Below are positions 17,675 through 27,592 of a DNA stretch of 54,383 bases, one piece after another. The translations under genes were made by a program, and so were the position numbers. The stretch comes from Clostridia bacterium (GTDB lineage: Bacteria > Bacillota > Clostridia > Oscillospirales > Acutalibacteraceae), in contig JAKSQX010000005.1 in assembly GCA_024403955.1 (NCBI GenBank), positions 1-54,383 on the forward strand, read 5' to 3'. Under the pieces are notes generated by a model. The model was not told the origin of the DNA. It ran no database searches and saw only the letters and a list, made by a program, of their open reading frames with translations. Position 1 is the first letter of the stretch; every line of letters begins with the position of its first letter.

Positions 17675-18334
17675 TTAGTTAGCTATTGCAGCCATAACCT
17701 TTTTCTGATTCTCTGGTGATGAGAGGATAAGAAGCTTATCACCAGATTTAATCTCTGTATTACCATTTGGGACAATCATATCGGCTGATTTTCTAATGAT
17801 ACAACCGATGATGGCGTTCTCTGGTAATGTGATATTCATAAGAGTCTTACCTACACAACCGTAGTTAGGCTCAACAAGAACTTCTGTGATGATTACCTTG
17901 TCGTCCTCAACAGACATAGTCTTAATCAAGTTTTCAACTGTAGCAGCCTGAGAGATGTACTGGGCAATCATATGAGTTGAAGATATTACGGTGTTTACGC
18001 CGAGTTCTTTAAAGAGGTCGGCGTTCTTAGGGTTTGCTACCGTGCAGATAACTTTCTTTACGCCAAAGCAGCGCTTTGCGTACTGGCAAATTGCCAAGTT
18101 ATCTGCATCACGATGAGTGAGGGCAACAAGTACATCAAAATCTTTGATGCCTGCCTCCTCAAGTACAAAGTACTTAGAAGGGTCACCATGATACACCGGA
18201 ATCTTATGTGTTGATGAAAGATAATCACAGTATGCTGCGTCATCGTTGATAACAACTATTTTATGTTTTTTCTTAACGAGATCTCCGATAAGGAAGTCGG
18301 CCTGTGTACGGCCACCAGCTACAACTATTCTCAT
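17675..18334 (-). CDS. trkA: TrkA-type potassium channel gating subunit (RCK_N + RCK_C)
   Basis: Peripheral cytosolic regulator of TrkH with 219 residues. Residues 1-120 are a Rossmann RCK_N domain, although the usual GxGxxG is relaxed to VVAGGRTQ, followed by DALVALTHRDADNLAI. Residues about 140-215 are an RCK_C domain (NITLPENAIIGCIIR, SGDKLLILSSPE). The stop overlaps nothing downstream, but its start is coupled by one base to the end of the second TrkA-type gene. Confidence 0.92.
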   Translation of the reverse strand: MRIVVAGGRTQADFLIGDLVKKKHKIVVINDDAAYCDYLSSTHKIPVYHGDPSKYFVLEEAGIKDFDVLVALTHRDADNLAICQYAKRCFGVKKVICTVANPKNADLFKELGVNTVISSTHMIAQYISQAATVENLIKTMSVEDDKVIITEVLVEPNYGCVGKTLMNITLPENAIIGCIIRKSADMIVPNGNTEIKSGDKLLILSSPENQKKVMAAIAN

Positions 18335-18768
18335 TAGTCTTCACCCTCCTCATCACTTTCGAGCATCTCTTCGAAGATACCCATTGTTAATTTGAAAGGA
18401 TAAATACCCTGGATATTGAAACCGTCTATGAGCTTTTCCTTGTCTGTGTCCTCAAATCGAACATAAACATTTGGAACACCAAAGATTCGGCTTGCAATCT
18501 GGGCGATAAGGTTGTTAAGGTTGTCGTTACCTGTGCAGGCAACAAGCATTGCGGCATCGTCTATGTCAACATACTTAAGTGTTTCAAGGTCGATACCATC
18601 AGCCTTAATTTGAATACCACCAAAGGCTTCTGGAAGCTTCTTAAAAGCATTCTCTTCATTGTCGATTACAACAACCTGATAGCCTTTGTCTGAGAGCATA
18701 GTTGCGAGTCTACCACCGAGACGGCCACAGCCGACGATGATAACACGCTCTTTTCTTTCAAATTTCAT
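18334..18768 (-). CDS. stand-alone RCK_N (TrkA N-terminal) NAD-binding protein
   Basis: Protein of 144 residues containing only the nucleotide-binding half of TrkA: VIIVGCGRLGGRLA (intact GxGxxG), VVVIDNEENAF (adenine-ribose Asp) and AMLVACTGNDNLN. There is no RCK_C domain; a short tail ends in an acidic EMLESDEEGED. ATG 18768 is chosen because AAGGAG lies ten bases upstream; the in-frame GTG at 18777 falls on the ribosome site. It is coupled to trkA and together with it could form a heteromeric gating ring on TrkH. Confidence 0.88.
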   Translation of the reverse strand: MKFERKERVIIVGCGRLGGRLATMLSDKGYQVVVIDNEENAFKKLPEAFGGIQIKADGIDLETLKYVDIDDAAMLVACTGNDNLNNLIAQIASRIFGVPNVYVRFEDTDKEKLIDGFNIQGIYPFKLTMGIFEEMLESDEEGED

Positions 18769-18789
18769 AAATCTCACACTCCTTAGAGC

Positions 18790-21411
18790 TTATGCGAGTT
18801 TCTCAATACTTTCTTTAAGCATCTTAATCTTTTCTTCAACCTTAGAAGCAGATGCCTTTGTCTTTTCAACTTCAGCCTCAGGAGCCTTAGCCATGAAGCC
18901 TGGGTTGTTGAGCTTTCGGCTGAAGAACTCAAGATCCTTTTCAGCGTCCTTAAGTTCCTTTTCGAGTCTAGCTTTTTCTGCGCCAAGGTCAACGAGCTCA
19001 TTCATTGGGATGAAGATTTTAGCATCCTCAGTAATAATTTGAACAGAACCCTCAATCTCAACATCTGAACATACTGTTACAGATGAAGCAGATGCGAGAC
19101 GCTCCATGTATATTGTTCCCTGCATGAATGTTGTCTCGAATGGCGTGTCGATGAATACCTCAGCCCTCTTTGAAGGAGGAACGTTCATCTCTGCGCGTCT
19201 ATTACGGATAGCCTTAACGGCTGTCATAATACGCTCAAATTCGGCTTCGTCCTGAGCGAAGTTCAAAGCCTCATCATATTCAGGGTAAGAAGAAATCATG
19301 ATTGTCTCACCATCGTGAGGGAGAGTGAGCCAGATTTCTTCAGTGATGAATGGCATGAATGGGTGGAGGAGCTTGAGTGCGTTTGAGAGTACGTAGATAA
19401 GTACTGCTTTAGCATTTGCAGCTTCCTCGCCGCCCTGCTGGAGACGAATCTTTGCAATTTCGATATACCAGTCACAGAAGTAATCCCAAATGAAGTCATA
19501 GAGCTTCTGTACTGCGATACCGAGTTCGTAGTTATCGATATTAGTTGATACATCTTTTGCAAGAGTATTGAGTTTAGAGATAATCCACTTGTCTTCGATA
19601 GCAAGTTTTTCTGGAACATGAGGAGCTGTTTCAGAACCATCGAGATTCATGAGTATGAAACGAGCTGCGTTCCAAATCTTGTTAGCGAAGTTACGAGATG
19701 CCTCAACCTTCTCAGTTGAGAAACGCATGTCGTTTCCTGGGCTGTTACCTGTTGCGAGAGTAAAGCGGAGGGCATCAGCGCCGTACTGGTCAACAATCTC
19801 AAGTGGGTCAATACCGTTTCCGAGAGATTTTGACATCTTTCTGCCCTGAGCGTCACGAACAAGGCCGTGGATGAGTACAGTGTCAAATGGTTCCTTACCC
19901 ATCTGCTCGCATGATGAAAAGATCATACGTGCAACCCAGAAGAAGATGATATCGTAACCAGTTACGAGTGTATTTGTTGGGAAGTAATGTTTGAGTTCTG
20001 GAGTCTCGTCTGGCCAACCGAGTGTTGAGAATGGCCAAAGAGCTGATGAGAACCAAGTGTCAAGTGTGTCAGGGTCCTGGTGGATATGCTCGCTGCCACA
20101 GTGAGCACACTTTGTTGGTTCCTCACGAGCTACAGTGATCTCACCGCAGTCGTCACAGTACCAAGCTGGGATTCTATGACCCCACCAGAGCTGACGAGAG
20201 ATACACCAGTCCTTGATGTTCTCCATCCAGTGGAAATATGTCTTGTCAAAACGGTCTGGAACGAACTTAACATTACCGTTCTTAACGATGTCAATTGCTG
20301 GACCAGCGAGTGGTTCCATGCGTACGAACCACTGCTTTGATACGCGTGGTTCAACTGAAGTGCCGCAACGGTAGCAAGTGCCTACGTTGTGCTTCATTGG
20401 CTCAACCTTTACAAGGTAGCCCTTTTCTTCGAGTTCCTGAACAAGAGCCTTGCGGCACTCATAGCGGTCCATACCGCGATAACGCTCAGGTACTTCATCA
20501 TTCATAAAGCCATCGTCAGTCATAACGTTGATGATAGGGAGGTCATGACGAAGACCAACTTCAAAGTCGTTAGGGTCATGAGCAGGAGTAATTTTAACTA
20601 CGCCTGTACCAAAGTCCATCTCAACGTATTCGTCTGCGATAACTGGAATTTCTTTATCCATTATTGGAAGAATTAAGTTTTTACCAACGAGGTCTTTATA
20701 ACGCTCGTCATCTGGGTGAACAGCTACAGCTGTATCACCGAACATTGTCTCAGGACGAGTTGTTGCGAGTACGAGTTCACCAGTGCCATCAGCAAATGGA
20801 TAACGAAGGTGCCAGAATGATCCGTCTTTCTCTTCGTATTCAACCTCTGCGTCAGAAATAGATGTGAGGCAATGTGGGCACCAGTTGATGATACGCTCAC
20901 CACGGTAGATGAGGTCCTTCTCATAAAGTCTGTTGAACACTTCAACAACTGCCTTTGAGCAACCCTCATCGAGAGTGAAACGCTCACGGTCCCAGTCACA
21001 TGATGAACCGAGCTTCTTGAGCTGCTCAACGATACGTCCACCGTACTGAGCTTTCCAGTCCCAAGCGCGCTCAAGGAATTTCTCACGACCGAGATCCTGC
21101 TTTGTTATGCCTTCCTTTTTGAGTGCTTCTACGATCTTTGCCTCTGTAGCAATAGATGCGTGGTCAGTACCTGGAAGCCAAAGAGTATCAAAACCCTTCA
21201 TTCGATGATAACGAATTAGGATGTCCTGTAAAGTATTGTCGAGAGCGTGACCCATGTGAAGCTGACCAGTGATATTTGGTGGTGGAATCACGATGGTGTA
21301 AGGTGTCTTACTCTCATCTAAATTTGCGTGAAAGTACTTGCCCTCAAGCCAGGACTGATAAATTCGGTCCTCAACCTCAGAAGGGTTGTACTTTGTTGCG
21401 AGGTCTTTCAT
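18790..21411 (-). CDS. valS: valyl-tRNA synthetase
   Basis: Class I synthetase of 873 residues, the usual length. The HIGH motif is HMGH in [15 protein letters not shown]; the KMSKS motif is in [11 protein letters not shown]. The editing domain (about 210-350) includes the [17 protein letters not shown] motif. A zinc-type CHC cluster ([21 protein letters not shown]) sits near 415, and the C-terminal coiled coil ([22 protein letters not shown]) is typical of ValRS. ATG 21411 has GGAGG eight bases upstream. I find no T-box specifier or antiterminator in the 175-base leader. It heads the minus-strand series through the Trk genes. Confidence 0.98.
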   Translation of the reverse strand: MKDLATKYNPSEVEDRIYQSWLEGKYFHANLDESKTPYTIVIPPPNITGQLHMGHALDNTLQDILIRYHRMKGFDTLWLPGTDHASIATEAKIVEALKKEGITKQDLGREKFLERAWDWKAQYGGRIVEQLKKLGSSCDWDRERFTLDEGCSKAVVEVFNRLYEKDLIYRGERIINWCPHCLTSISDAEVEYEEKDGSFWHLRYPFADGTGELVLATTRPETMFGDTAVAVHPDDERYKDLVGKNLILPIMDKEIPVIADEYVEMDFGTGVVKITPAHDPNDFEVGLRHDLPIINVMTDDGFMNDEVPERYRGMDRYECRKALVQELEEKGYLVKVEPMKHNVGTCYRCGTSVEPRVSKQWFVRMEPLAGPAIDIVKNGNVKFVPDRFDKTYFHWMENIKDWCISRQLWWGHRIPAWYCDDCGEITVAREEPTKCAHCGSEHIHQDPDTLDTWFSSALWPFSTLGWPDETPELKHYFPTNTLVTGYDIIFFWVARMIFSSCEQMGKEPFDTVLIHGLVRDAQGRKMSKSLGNGIDPLEIVDQYGADALRFTLATGNSPGNDMRFSTEKVEASRNFANKIWNAARFILMNLDGSETAPHVPEKLAIEDKWIISKLNTLAKDVSTNIDNYELGIAVQKLYDFIWDYFCDWYIEIAKIRLQQGGEEAANAKAVLIYVLSNALKLLHPFMPFITEEIWLTLPHDGETIMISSYPEYDEALNFAQDEAEFERIMTAVKAIRNRRAEMNVPPSKRAEVFIDTPFETTFMQGTIYMERLASASSVTVCSDVEIEGSVQIITEDAKIFIPMNELVDLGAEKARLEKELKDAEKDLEFFSRKLNNPGFMAKAPEAEVEKTKASASKVEEKIKMLKESIEKLA

Positions 21412-21522
21412 TAATAATTCCTCCAAAGAATATAATTCTTTAAATAACTAATTTAAAATTTGTTATATATTTAACTAAATCATTATATATTTTACCTTAG
21501 ATAATTGCAAGAGGAAGTTGCC

Positions 21523-21551
21523 TTGACATAAATGGTTCAAAATTCTATAAT
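21523..21551 (+). promoter_or_regulatory. consensus sigma-A promoter of the murE-femAB gene
   Basis: TTGACA (21523-21528), a 17-base spacer and TATAAT (21546-21551), a perfect consensus in the divergent region between valS and the fusion gene. Confidence 0.85.
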
Positions 21552-21586
21552 TTTTGGTGTATTTTTGATATGAAAGTGGTAGTTTC

Positions 21587-24427
21587 ATGGAGTTAAAAAA
21601 GATACTTGAAACAGTTGAATATGAGGTCATAAATGGCGATATTTCTGACGTAAATATCAGCGATATAGCCTATGACTCAAGGAAGGCAACAGACGGTACT
21701 GTCTTTGTTTGCCTCGTTGGCGCGACGGCTGATGGACATGACTTTGCAGGCAAAGCATATGAACTCGGTTGTCGTGTTTTTGTTGTTGAAAAACAACTCG
21801 AATTAAATGATGATGCAACACAGATTAAAGTCCCTGATACAAGAGCTGCTTTGGCCCTCATGTCAGCTAACTTCTTCGAGCATCCATCAAAGACTGTTAA
21901 AGTTGTCGGAATTACTGGTACTAAAGGAAAAACTACCACTACTTTCATCGTAAAATGTCTCCTCGATAACTGTAGAATCAAGGCAGGTCTCATCGGCACA
22001 ACAGGTGCAACTTGGGGTGACAAAAACGTCCCTACAGTGAACACAACTCCTGAGTCATATGAGACTCAAAAAATCCTTCGTCAGATGGCTGATGATGGAG
22101 TTGAGGTATGTGCAATTGAAGTCTCGTCTCTCGGTGTAAAACAGCACCGTGTTGACGGTCTCGATTTCTTCTGTGGCGTCTTCACAAACATCTCTCCTGA
22201 CCACATCGGTGGAGCAGAGCATGAGTCATATGAGGAGTACTATTCTTTCAAAAAAAAGTTCTTTGAAATGTGCGACACAGCAGTGGGCTGTATCGACGAT
22301 GAAAACACTGAGGATATGATCTCTCCAGCAACTGGTAAGAAGTACTATTATGGTTTCTCAGATAAGGCTCAGTATAGTGCTGGAAATCTTATACCTACTA
22401 GTGATGAGAGCTATCTCGGCACCGCATTTGATTTCATCAAAGACGGTGAAAAAGAGGACAGATTTGAGATAAGCCTTCCAGGTAAATTCTCAGTTCAGAA
22501 TGCCCTTGCAGCCATCTGTATTTTGGACCTCCTCGGCGTAAGCAGGACTAAGATTAAGAAGGCACTTATGATGGTAAGTGTTCCTGGTCGTGCACAGGTT
22601 TTGACAACTGATTCTGACTACACAATCGTAGTTGATTATGCTCACAATGGTCTCTCACTTGAGAGCCTTATTGAGACAATAAAAGAATATAAATTTGAAC
22701 GTATTATCACTGTAATCGGAACAGTGGGTGACAGAGCACAACTTCGCCGTGAAGAGATAGGCACTGTCGCTGGAAGACTCTCCGATTACACAATCTTCAC
22801 AACTGATGATCCAGGTTTTGAGGACCCTCAGAAAATCTGTGAAGAGATGGCAGATTTCTTGAAGAAAGAGAATAAGAACGCCAAGTATGAGATTATTGTC
22901 GACAGACAGGAGGCAATCGTCCATGCTATCGACATTATGAAGGACACCGACATTCTTCTTCTCTGTGGCAAGGGCCATGAGACTGCTCAAAAAATCAAAG
23001 GTGAAAAAGTCCCTTATAGTGAATTTGAAAGTGTAGCAATTGGCCTCGAAAAGAGAATCGATAAGGACTATAAAGAATACAATAAAAAATACACATTCAA
23101 AGAAGAAACAGATTTTGAAGCATTTGATAAATTTGTAGCTGACCACAAGGGTGAGTACCAGCAGACAAGCGTTTGGCCACAGGTTAAAACTGCGTGGAAA
23201 CCTTATTACTACGCTGGTTTTGCTGATGATGAGAGAGTTCTCACTGCGCTTGTCTTGGAGCGTAAGCTCCCACTTGCTGGCAAGCTCTGGTACGTCCCTT
23301 GCGGAGCAGTATGTGACTACAAGGATACAAATCTCCAGAGAGAATTTGCAAGGTTTTTAAAGGATGAGATGAAGGCTCATGGCGCATTCTGCGTAATCGT
23401 TGACCCACTTGTTCCACTTCGTATTGATGGCGAGGAACAAAAAGAGGGTGTAGTGCTCCACGAACTCTTCACGAACCTCGGCTATAACCTCAATACAGAT
23501 CTTGATTCATATACATATAAGCACCCGGTTCAGACAATGATTCCTCTAAAGGATGATGCAGGAAATGAAATCCCTGCAGAGACAATCCTCAAGGGCTGTG
23601 AAAAGGGTGTTCGCTACTCAGTAAGAGTGGGCGCAGGACGTGGCCTTTTCTCAAAGAAATATTCCTATGACGACCTCATTAATGACCATCAAGTACTTGA
23701 AGATTTTATGAGCGTTATGGGCGATACATCTGACCGTAATTCTTTTGTTAATAGGGATGAAAACTACATTTTAAATCTCGTTAAGAATCTTAAGGATTAC
23801 ACAGATATTTCAATTGTTTACTATGATAAAGCCCTTGATAAGCAGCTTGAGGCAGACCGTAGAAAGAGACATGATGAGATAATTGAGGAACTCAAGGCGG
23901 CTCCTCAGAAGAAGGTCAAAGGTCTCCAGGAAGAAGCTTCAACTTTAGAGAAAAATACACAGAGCTATAACCAGAGAGTTGAGGAGACATCAGACTATCC
24001 TGACAACGCTAAGATTGCAGTTGCTGGTGGCCTTACAATTCGCTATGGTGGAACAGCTTCTTGTGTCTTTGGCGGAACTAAAAATATTGTTAGAAACAAC
24101 ACTCGCTCAAGTCACTTTTTGAACTACTTTAGAATAGAGGAAAGTGTCAGGGAGGGAATGGACTTCCATGACCTCGGATATGTGCTCTGTGAGAACCCAA
24201 ATCCAAGGACAATGGAAAACGGAACTTTAGGTGAGTGTAAACCACGTGAAAACTTCGTAGGTATAATGGCTTTCAAGCTTTCATTTGGTGCAAAATATTA
24301 TGAGTTTATAGGTGAATATATCCTTGTTGGAAACAAGTTTAAGTACTGGATTTACAAGGAGTTTATGCCTAAGGTTAAGAAGCTAAAAATGAAGCTTGTA
24401 AAGCTCATTCGAAACATCAAAAAATGA
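21587..24427 (+). CDS. MurE ligase fused to a FemAB-type peptidoglycan-bridge aminoacyltransferase
   Basis: Bifunctional cell-wall precursor enzyme of 946 residues. Residues 1-485 are a complete MurE (UDP-MurNAc-dipeptide to tripeptide ligase): DSRKA, P-loop GTKGKTT (111-117), VNTTPESYE, NISPDHIGG, DYAHNG and CGKGHE (460-465). The substrate-selecting motif is DDPG (407-410), not the DNPR of meso-DAP enzymes. Residues about 510-940 form a FemA/FemX/MurM-like transferase: QQTSVWPQVKTAW, LWYVPCGAVCDYKDTNL, VRVGAGRGL, a charged coiled-coil arm (about 746-815) and the family end with FKLSFGAKYYEFIGEY. FemAB enzymes move amino acids from aminoacyl-tRNA onto the stem peptide. No stop, new start or ribosome site separates the halves. 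It overlaps the next gene by four bases. Confidence 0.88.
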   Translation: MELKKILETVEYEVINGDISDVNISDIAYDSRKATDGTVFVCLVGATADGHDFAGKAYELGCRVFVVEKQLELNDDATQIKVPDTRAALALMSANFFEHPSKTVKVVGITGTKGKTTTTFIVKCLLDNCRIKAGLIGTTGATWGDKNVPTVNTTPESYETQKILRQMADDGVEVCAIEVSSLGVKQHRVDGLDFFCGVFTNISPDHIGGAEHESYEEYYSFKKKFFEMCDTAVGCIDDENTEDMISPATGKKYYYGFSDKAQYSAGNLIPTSDESYLGTAFDFIKDGEKEDRFEISLPGKFSVQNALAAICILDLLGVSRTKIKKALMMVSVPGRAQVLTTDSDYTIVVDYAHNGLSLESLIETIKEYKFERIITVIGTVGDRAQLRREEIGTVAGRLSDYTIFTTDDPGFEDPQKICEEMADFLKKENKNAKYEIIVDRQEAIVHAIDIMKDTDILLLCGKGHETAQKIKGEKVPYSEFESVAIGLEKRIDKDYKEYNKKYTFKEETDFEAFDKFVADHKGEYQQTSVWPQVKTAWKPYYYAGFADDERVLTALVLERKLPLAGKLWYVPCGAVCDYKDTNLQREFARFLKDEMKAHGAFCVIVDPLVPLRIDGEEQKEGVVLHELFTNLGYNLNTDLDSYTYKHPVQTMIPLKDDAGNEIPAETILKGCEKGVRYSVRVGAGRGLFSKKYSYDDLINDHQVLEDFMSVMGDTSDRNSFVNRDENYILNLVKNLKDYTDISIVYYDKALDKQLEADRRKRHDEIIEELKAAPQKKVKGLQEEASTLEKNTQSYNQRVEETSDYPDNAKIAVAGGLTIRYGGTASCVFGGTKNIVRNNTRSSHFLNYFRIEESVREGMDFHDLGYVLCENPNPRTMENGTLGECKPRENFVGIMAFKLSFGAKYYEFIGEYILVGNKFKYWIYKEFMPKVKKLKMKLVKLIRNIKK

Positions 24428-25332
24428 GAACACTTAACTACACGATTACAAGTGAAAATGATGGCAGCAAAGTCCTGTATTTTCTCAAGGGAAAAGCAGG
24501 GCTTTCCTCGCGTTTAATAAGGAGTTTGAAACTCGTCGACAATGGCATCATGCTCAACGGTGAGCATGCGAGAACTGTCGACGAGATACACGAGAATGAC
24601 GTCCTCACAATCAACATACCCGAGGATGTTCTGACAGAGGATCTCTCTGAGTATGATGGCGCTGATTTTGGTGACCTTCAAATCCTCTATGAGGATGAGG
24701 ATATCTTGGTGGTAAATAAGCCAGCTATGCTTGCTATTCATCCATCCCACAACCACCAGGGCGACACCCTCGCAAACCTTATCGCTGCGTACTTGAAGAG
24801 CAAAGGCAAGAAGGCGACATTCCGTGCCGTTGGCCGTCTCGACAAGGGCACTTCCGGCATTGTCGTCTGTGCGCTCAACGCCTTTGCTGCCAACAAACTT
24901 CAGGGCAAAATTGAGAAGACATATTATGCAATTCCAAGTGACATTTTCACTGAGGATGGAAGTATAGAGGCACCTATATTTAGACCGGACTCAATTAAGA
25001 CTTATCGTACTGTTGATGAGCGCGGAGACTACGCCCTGACACATTACAAAGTTCTTCAATCTGGAGCCCTTCCCGATGGTACAAAAGCATCCTTCGTCAA
25101 GGTCAATATTGTCACTGGCCGCACTCATCAGATACGTGTACATTTCGCGCACCTAGGCGCTCCGCTCCTCGGCGACACTATGTATGGCACAGCAAGAGCA
25201 GATATATCTCATCAGGCCCTTCATTGTGGTCATGCAGAATTGTTACAACCTTTTACAAATTGTAAGATATGTATTGATGCGCCACTTCCACAAGATATGA
25301 ATGAAATTATATGCAATCTACACAAAATTTAG
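24424..25332 (+). CDS. RluA-family pseudouridine synthase
   Basis: Enzyme of 302 residues that isomerises uridine in rRNA or tRNA. The N-terminal S4-like segment (about 1-65, SSRLIRSLKLVDNGIMLNG) precedes the catalytic domain with ILVVNKPAMLAIHPS, the catalytic-Asp motif GRLDKGTSGIVV, and the C-terminal VTGRTHQIRVHFAHLGAPLLGD. Its start overlaps the stop of the MurE-FemAB gene (ATGA), so it is co-translated with it. The closest subgroup (RluC or RluD type) cannot be fixed by eye. Confidence 0.92.
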   Translation: MRTLNYTITSENDGSKVLYFLKGKAGLSSRLIRSLKLVDNGIMLNGEHARTVDEIHENDVLTINIPEDVLTEDLSEYDGADFGDLQILYEDEDILVVNKPAMLAIHPSHNHQGDTLANLIAAYLKSKGKKATFRAVGRLDKGTSGIVVCALNAFAANKLQGKIEKTYYAIPSDIFTEDGSIEAPIFRPDSIKTYRTVDERGDYALTHYKVLQSGALPDGTKASFVKVNIVTGRTHQIRVHFAHLGAPLLGDTMYGTARADISHQALHCGHAELLQPFTNCKICIDAPLPQDMNEIICNLHKI

Positions 25333-25354
25333 GTAAAATCTATTTTTTTACCTA
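25330..25354 (+). terminator. possible weak hairpin after the pseudouridine synthase gene
   Basis: TAGGTAAAA and TTTTACCTA can pair around a short T-rich loop. The T run lies inside the stem and not after it, so efficiency is doubtful. Confidence 0.3.
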
Positions 25355-25402
25355 ATAAGTCTTTTAATAAAGAGAAATGTGTGTTAAGATGTTTGTAACT
25401 GA

Positions 25403-25434
25403 TTTGTAATAAATTCTATTTTTGTAATAAATTC
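25403..25434 (+). repeat. 14-base direct repeat upstream of murA
   Basis: TTTGTAATAAATTC occurs at 25403-25416 and again at 25421-25434, an 18-base period, 20 bases before the murA start. Confidence 0.6.
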
Positions 25435-25454
25435 GCAATTGGGGTGTTAATCAC

Positions 25455-26753
25455 TTGGAAAAGTTTGTTATTAATGGGGGCAACAAGCTTAACGGTGAAG
25501 TTAATATAAGCGGCGCGAAGAACTCTGCTGTAGCAATTCTTCCAGCCACATTACTCGCACAGGGTATTTGTCGTATAGAAAATATCCCTAACATCAGCGA
25601 CGTTACCGTCATGCTAAAGATACTCAAGAATATGGGTGCCAAAGTTAAGCTCATTAACGAAAGCACTTATGAAATAGATACTCGTTCAGTAACATCATTC
25701 ACAGTTCCTTATGAACTTACACGTCACCTTCGTGCATCCTATTATCTCATCGGTGCACTTCTTGGTCGTTGTAACTCAGCAAGAGTTGCTATGCCAGGTG
25801 GTTGTAACTTCGGTGGTGTTCGTCCTATCGACCAGCATCTTAAGGGCTTTGAAGCACTCGGTGCAACAGTTACTATGGAGGAAAATGCCATAGTTAACAC
25901 AACTGCTGATCAGCTCACAGGTAACTCCATCTACATGGACGTTGTATCCGTTGGTGCTACAGTAAACGTTATGCTCGCTGCAGTTAAGGCACGTGGCCTC
26001 ACAGTTATTGAGAATGCTGCAAAAGAACCACACATCGTTGACCTTGCGAACTTCCTTAACTCTATGGGTGCTGACATCCGTGGTGCAGGTACTGACGTTA
26101 TTAAAATCCGTGGTGTTACATTCCTTCATGGTTGTGACTACTCAATTATTCCTGACCAGATCGAGGCAGGAACATATATGACAGCTGTTGCTGCAGCAGG
26201 CGGCGACGTGCTTATTAAAAACGTAGTTCCTAAACATTTGGAATCTATCTCTGCAAAGCTCATCGAAGCTGGCGCAGAAGTTGAAGAATATGATGACTCA
26301 ATTAGAGTTGTATCTGATGGTAACCTTTCAAAGTGCAACATCAAGACTATGCCACACCCAGGTTTCCCTACAGACATGCAGCCACAGTTCGCAGTAGCTC
26401 TCTGCTGTGCACAGGGTACAAGCATTATCTCTGAGGGCGTTTGGGATAACCGTTTCAAGTATGTAGATCAACTTGTTCGTATGGGCGCTGAAATCGAAGT
26501 TAACGGTAAGGTAGCAGTTATCACAGGTGTTGATCACATCAATGGTTCACCAGTTAAAGCAGACGACCTTCGTGCAGGTGCTGCAATGATTATCGCAGGC
26601 CTCATCGCAAAGGGCAGAACCGAGATTGAAAGCATCGTTTATATTGACCGTGGTTATGAGAACGTTGTTGAAAAGTTTAAGGCAATCGGTGCTGATATTG
26701 AGCGTGTAACATTTGAAGATGAACCTTCAAAAGAAGTTCGTACTGCAGGCTAA
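25455..26753 (+). CDS. murA: UDP-N-acetylglucosamine 1-carboxyvinyltransferase
   Basis: First committed enzyme of peptidoglycan synthesis: transfers enolpyruvate from PEP to UDP-GlcNAc. It has 432 residues. Visible are GGNKLNGEVNISGAKNSA (catalytic Lys-Asn), the mobile loop with the active-site Cys in PGGCNFGGVRP (the residue attacked by fosfomycin), RPIDQHLKGFEALGA and the C-terminal DDLRAGAAMIIAGLIAKG. The start is TTG 25455 after GGGGTG. It follows the MurE-FemAB and RluA genes, making a small cell-wall cluster, and ends at a terminator. Confidence 0.97.
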   Translation: MEKFVINGGNKLNGEVNISGAKNSAVAILPATLLAQGICRIENIPNISDVTVMLKILKNMGAKVKLINESTYEIDTRSVTSFTVPYELTRHLRASYYLIGALLGRCNSARVAMPGGCNFGGVRPIDQHLKGFEALGATVTMEENAIVNTTADQLTGNSIYMDVVSVGATVNVMLAAVKARGLTVIENAAKEPHIVDLANFLNSMGADIRGAGTDVIKIRGVTFLHGCDYSIIPDQIEAGTYMTAVAAAGGDVLIKNVVPKHLESISAKLIEAGAEVEEYDDSIRVVSDGNLSKCNIKTMPHPGFPTDMQPQFAVALCCAQGTSIISEGVWDNRFKYVDQLVRMGAEIEVNGKVAVITGVDHINGSPVKADDLRAGAAMIIAGLIAKGRTEIESIVYIDRGYENVVEKFKAIGADIERVTFEDEPSKEVRTAG

Positions 26754-26765
26754 TTATGAAAATAA

Positions 26766-26795
26766 ATGGGGTGCATAATGCACCCCATATTTTTT
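26766..26795 (+). terminator. terminator after murA
   Basis: Hairpin ATGGGGTGCA-TAA-TGCACCCCAT followed by ATTTTTT, immediately before the TAGGAG ribosome site of the next gene. Confidence 0.9.
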
Positions 26796-26805
26796 AGGAG
26801 AAAAT

Positions 26806-27591
26806 ATGTACAAGTTGTGTTCACTCTTTTCCGGTAGTTCAGGCAATGCCACTTTTATCGGAAACGAGCATGAAGGCGTCCTTATCGACGCTGGAAAAAA
26901 CTGCAAAAATTTGGTGATAGCTTTTAACAACGCGGGTATTGAGCCCTCCGCTGTTAAGGCGCTTTTTATCACGCATGAACACAGCGACCATATTGGTGCA
27001 CTTAGAGTTTTCGCAAAGACATATAAGATTCCTGTATATGCTAACGAGAAAACACTTGAGTATCTCGACAATACAGGAAACTTGGATGGAGACTTCCCGG
27101 TATACGTGATCAGTGACTACGCTGATATTGGTGATTTTCATATTGAGGCACATAAGACTTCACACGATACTGTCGCTCCCCAGTGCTATAGCGTTCTTCT
27201 TCCTAATCTCGATAAATTCTCTGTAGTTACAGATACTGGTCTCATCACTGATGAGACTCTTGATGGTATACTTGGTTCAAAGGCAATTCTTCTTGAATCA
27301 AACCATGACACCAATATGCTCAGTGCTGGGCCATACCCATATTATTTAAAGAGACGTATCTTAGGCCCGTTTGGCCATCTTTCAAATGATATTTCGGCTG
27401 AGGCATCAGTAAGACTTATCGATAGTGGTACAGAGCACATAATACTTGGTCACTTGAGCGAGGAGAACAATGTCCCTGAGCTTGCATATCAAACACATGT
27501 ATCAAGGCTGTTCCAAGAGGGAGCGGTATTAGGTCAGGACTACACTTTAGAAGTTGCAAAGAGGCATGAGCCAACTTTCTTGGAGGTGTAA
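26806..27591 (+). CDS. YycJ/WalJ-like metallo-beta-lactamase-fold hydrolase
   Basis: Predicted two-metal hydrolase of 261 residues. The fold motif THEHSDHIG (HxHxDH) is clear, preceded by LFSGSSGNATFIG and VLIDAGKN and followed by HKTSHDT, SVVTDTGLITDE (bridging Asp) and ESNHDTNML. This pattern is that of YycJ/WalJ/VicX, linked in Bacillota to the WalRK system and DNA repair, though no walRK is next to it here. It lies one base before rlmH, as a close pair. Confidence 0.9.
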   Translation: MYKLCSLFSGSSGNATFIGNEHEGVLIDAGKNCKNLVIAFNNAGIEPSAVKALFITHEHSDHIGALRVFAKTYKIPVYANEKTLEYLDNTGNLDGDFPVYVISDYADIGDFHIEAHKTSHDTVAPQCYSVLLPNLDKFSVVTDTGLITDETLDGILGSKAILLESNHDTNMLSAGPYPYYLKRRILGPFGHLSNDISAEASVRLIDSGTEHIILGHLSEENNVPELAYQTHVSRLFQEGAVLGQDYTLEVAKRHEPTFLEV

Positions 27592-27592
27592 G

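Noticed and set aside
21412..21522. T-box riboswitch before valS
   Set aside because: No conserved T-box sequence, specifier loop or antiterminator in the short AT-rich leader; the same holds for proS.
22655..23146. 163-codon antisense frame inside the MurE-FemAB gene
   Set aside because: Phe/Ile-rich translation with no ribosome site; explained by the A-rich codons of the real gene.
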